Assembly (NCBI GenBank): GCA_937888735.1
Contig: CALASN010000179.1
Coordinates: 1 to 8,828 of the forward strand
Source: UBA5499 sp002426275
GTDB lineage: Bacteria; Bacillota; DTU084
Direction of reading: 5' to 3'
Length of the DNA: 8,828 nucleotides
This document shows, piece after piece, positions 7,801-8,828 of the stretch. Position 1 is the first letter of the stretch. Each line of letters starts with the position of its first letter. The notes beneath the pieces are model-generated. The model was not told where the DNA came from, ran no database searches, and worked only from the letters and a program-made list of their open reading frames with translations. The position numbers and the translations under genes were made by a program.

Positions 7801-8612
7801 TATCTGCCCACGGCCGCCAGATCATAGCGTTTAGGATCTGTAAATAACGATTCAAAGAGGCTGCGCGCGCCCTCGGCAGTCGGCGGTTCGCCGGGCCGCA
7901 GGCGCTTATAGATTTCAATTAAAGCGTCTTCCTGATTGTGGGTGTTATCCCGCTCCATGGTATTGCGAATGTATTCGCTTTCAGCGAACAGTTCCAAAAG
8001 CTTATGATCCGTACCATAACCAAGCGCCCGCAGGAGCGTTGTGGCGGGGAGCTTCCGGGTCCTGTCCACCCGCACGTAGATCACTTCGTTGGCATCGGTC
8101 TCAAATTCCAGCCAGGCTCCGCGATTAGGGATCATATTGGCTGTGAAGAGATTACGCTCATTCGCATCCTTAACTCGATCAAAATAAGCGCCCGGAGAGC
8201 GCACCAGCTGACTGACCACAGCCCTCTCCGCGCCGTTGATGATGAAAGTGCCAGCCTTGGTCATCAGAGGAAAGTCTCCCATGAAGACCTCAGACTCCTG
8301 CACTTCGCCTGTTTCCTTGTTCATCAGGCGCACTTTCACCCGCAAGGGGGCCGCATATGTAGCGTCCCGTTCCTTGCATTCCTCAACCTCATATTTCGGT
8401 TCGCCAAGGGAATAGTCCACGAATTCCAAAGACAAATTGCCGGTAAAGTCTTGGATCGGAGAAATATCGTGGAAGGTATCTTTGAGCCCTTTTTCCATAA
8501 ACCAGCGATAAGATTTGCGCTGAATTTCAACCAAATCGGGTATGTCTAGAATCTCTTCGATTCGGGAATAGCTGCGTCTCTGTTTCTTGCCATAGTTGAC
8601 AATATGGGCCAT
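4890..8612 (-). CDS. rpoB: DNA-directed RNA polymerase subunit beta, with long acidic C-terminal tail
   Basis: Second catalytic subunit of RNA polymerase. The frame is open to an ATG at 8637-8639, but the ATG at 8610-8612 ([20 protein letters not shown]) has the good Shine-Dalgarno GAGGAG 6 nt upstream, while the outer ATG has none; this gives 1240 residues. Landmarks: [19 protein letters not shown] (49-67); the rifampicin region [20 protein letters not shown] (435-454) running on to about 463, with Asp444, His454 and Ser459 (E. coli 516, 526, 531) all wild type, predicting a rifampicin-sensitive enzyme; [20 protein letters not shown] (474-493); NYEDA with Glu734 and Asp735; [10 protein letters not shown] (886-895) with Lys886 and Lys894 lining the active site; and [20 protein letters not shown] (1019-1038), the conserved C-terminal interface with beta prime. 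The large beta insertions of proteobacteria are absent. Residues from about 1141 form an unusually long acidic tail, 43 of the last 100 being Asp or Glu, interrupted by a Lys-rich patch at about 1204-1215. First gene of its transcript, followed by rpoC after 5 nt. Confidence 0.99.
   Translation of the reverse strand: [1240 protein letters not shown]
4893..4898 (-). promoter_or_regulatory. rpoC ribosome binding site embedded in rpoB codons
   Basis: Minus-strand AGGGGG, formed by the last two sense codons of rpoB (Arg-Gly), lies 8 nt before the rpoC ATG, with the rpoB TAG in between. The arrangement implies that a ribosome terminating on rpoB opens the rpoC start, which would help keep beta and beta prime at equal levels. 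Confidence 0.75.
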
Positions 8613-8618
8613 TTCCGT

Positions 8619-8624
8619 CTCCTC
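8619..8624 (-). promoter_or_regulatory. rpoB ribosome binding site deciding the start
   Basis: Minus-strand GAGGAG, within a longer purine-rich AGAGGTGAGGAG, ends 6 nt before the ATG at 8610-8612. The alternative upstream ATG at 8637-8639 is preceded only by a T tract and TTTAAAGC, with no Shine-Dalgarno sequence, and would add nine residues not typical of the family. Confidence 0.8.
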
Positions 8625-8644
8625 ACCTCTTGTTCGCATGCTTT

Positions 8645-8700
8645 AAAAAGAAAAAAAAGGTATGGCAAAAGACAAGGCTACCCCCTGAGCCTTGTTTACC
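8645..8700 (-). terminator. Leader hairpin plus T tract: possible attenuator before rpoB
   Basis: Read on the minus strand, ACAAGGCT (8688-8695) and AGCCTTGT (8672-8679) form a perfect 8-bp stem with the 8-nt loop CAGGGGGT. The outer sequence GGTAAA (8695-8700) can alternatively pair with TTTGCC (8664-8669), or GGTA (8697-8700) with TACC (8659-8662), placing the hairpin base directly against T8-C-T5 (8645-8658). Hairpin plus T tract is the form of an intrinsic terminator. It lies between the promoter and the rpoB start, so it would act as a conditional attenuator, or as an inefficient terminator that lowers rpoBC expression. With only the inner stem, the T run begins 13 nt too far downstream (after CTTTTGCCATACC) for an efficient terminator, so the extended pairing is needed. 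The structure is seen; the function is inferred. Confidence 0.5.
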
Positions 8701-8737
8701 AAAGCCGGACAAAATCCTTATACTTAAGCGATTTACT

Positions 8738-8766
8738 ATTTTACCATATTCCCCCGTGCAAGTCAA
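8738..8766 (-). promoter_or_regulatory. Sigma-A type extended -10 promoter for rpoBC
   Basis: Minus-strand TTGACT (8761-8766), exactly 17 nt, then TAAAAT (8738-8743), preceded by TGG as an extended -10. An A/T-rich stretch CAAAAAAATTAAGG lies just upstream of the -35 and could act as an UP element. The predicted start is near 8730-8732, giving a leader of about 120 nt before the rpoB ATG that includes the hairpin and T tract. The architecture (17-nt spacer, TGn, TAAAAT) closely matches the str promoter at 1390-1418. Strong as a motif; activity is inferred. Confidence 0.83.
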
Positions 8767-8828
8767 CACCTTAATTTTTTTGGTCGCGTCAAGTAACTGT
8801 AGGTCTGTCTGATGAAAAAATTTAGCCT
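8767..8828. other. Region upstream of the rpoB promoter, no gene recognised
   Basis: Sixty-two bases between the rpoB -35 box and the window edge. In this type of cluster rplL, or a small methyltransferase gene, usually lies upstream, but the codons readable here on the minus strand match no ribosomal-protein C-terminus that I recognise. I see an A/T-rich stretch next to the -35 and nothing else that I can support. Confidence 0.4.

Noticed and set aside
1429..8612. Inteins or large lineage insertions in rpoB or rpoC.
   Set aside because: All conserved motifs are contiguous, lengths are normal for Bacillota, and no splicing-block motifs are seen.
8613..8639. Upstream ATG at 8637-8639 extending beta by nine residues (MRTRGEETE).
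   Set aside because: It has no Shine-Dalgarno sequence, and the extension overlaps the good ribosome binding site of the inner ATG, so it is very probably leader sequence.
8623..8712. Possible 29-codon leader peptide upstream of rpoB on the minus strand (TTG start, four Phe codons, stop overlapping the rpoB ribosome binding site), which resembles a Phe attenuation peptide.
   Set aside because: The Phe run is just the T tract read as codons. The TTG has AAGGA only about 2 nt upstream, too close for initiation, and there is no functional link between phenylalanine supply and rpoBC.
8767..8796. A second, upstream rpoB promoter based on TTGACG in this A-rich stretch.
   Set aside because: No -10-like hexamer occurs 16-18 nt downstream; the TTGACT with TAAAAT pair is far better.

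Overview
The window is a housekeeping transcription/translation cluster, and every real gene lies on the minus strand. Read in the direction of transcription (high to low coordinates) the order is: promoter and leader, rpoB (RNA polymerase beta), rpoC (beta prime), a second promoter, a small L7Ae/YbxF-family RNA-binding protein, rpsL (S12), rpsG (S7), and the first 34 codons of fusA (EF-G), which runs off the left edge. No mobile element, tRNA, rRNA, CRISPR array or accessory gene is visible.

The organism looks like a Bacillota (Firmicutes) member, probably in Clostridia, with moderately high G+C. The ybxF-type gene sits between rpoC and rpsL. S12 carries the short insertion seen in Bacillus-type S12. 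Beta and beta prime lack the large lineage-specific insertions of proteobacterial polymerases. Both promoters have consensus sigma-A architecture. I cannot name a genus from the sequence alone.

Region by region: 8613-8828 is non-coding as far as I can tell. It holds a near-perfect extended -10 promoter, then a leader of about 120 nt with a strong hairpin and a T8-C-T5 tract (a possible attenuator), then the rpoB ribosome binding site. rpoB (8612-4890) ends in a long, highly acidic tail. rpoC (4884-1429) follows after 5 nt and its Shine-Dalgarno sequence lies inside the last rpoB codons. The 89-nt gap 1340-1428 holds a second strong promoter. From it the str genes (L7Ae-like, rpsL, rpsG, fusA) can be transcribed separately from rpoBC. 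Intergenic gaps in the str part are 25, 33 and 44 nt.

The genes make the catalytic core of RNA polymerase, two small-subunit ribosomal proteins, a probable kink-turn RNA binder, and the translocation GTPase, so the locus couples synthesis of the transcription and translation machineries. The points most worth a second look are regulatory or lineage-specific: the leader hairpin before rpoB, the internal str promoter, the acidic beta tail with its central basic patch, and the G-tract Shine-Dalgarno sequences. I saw no undescribed system.
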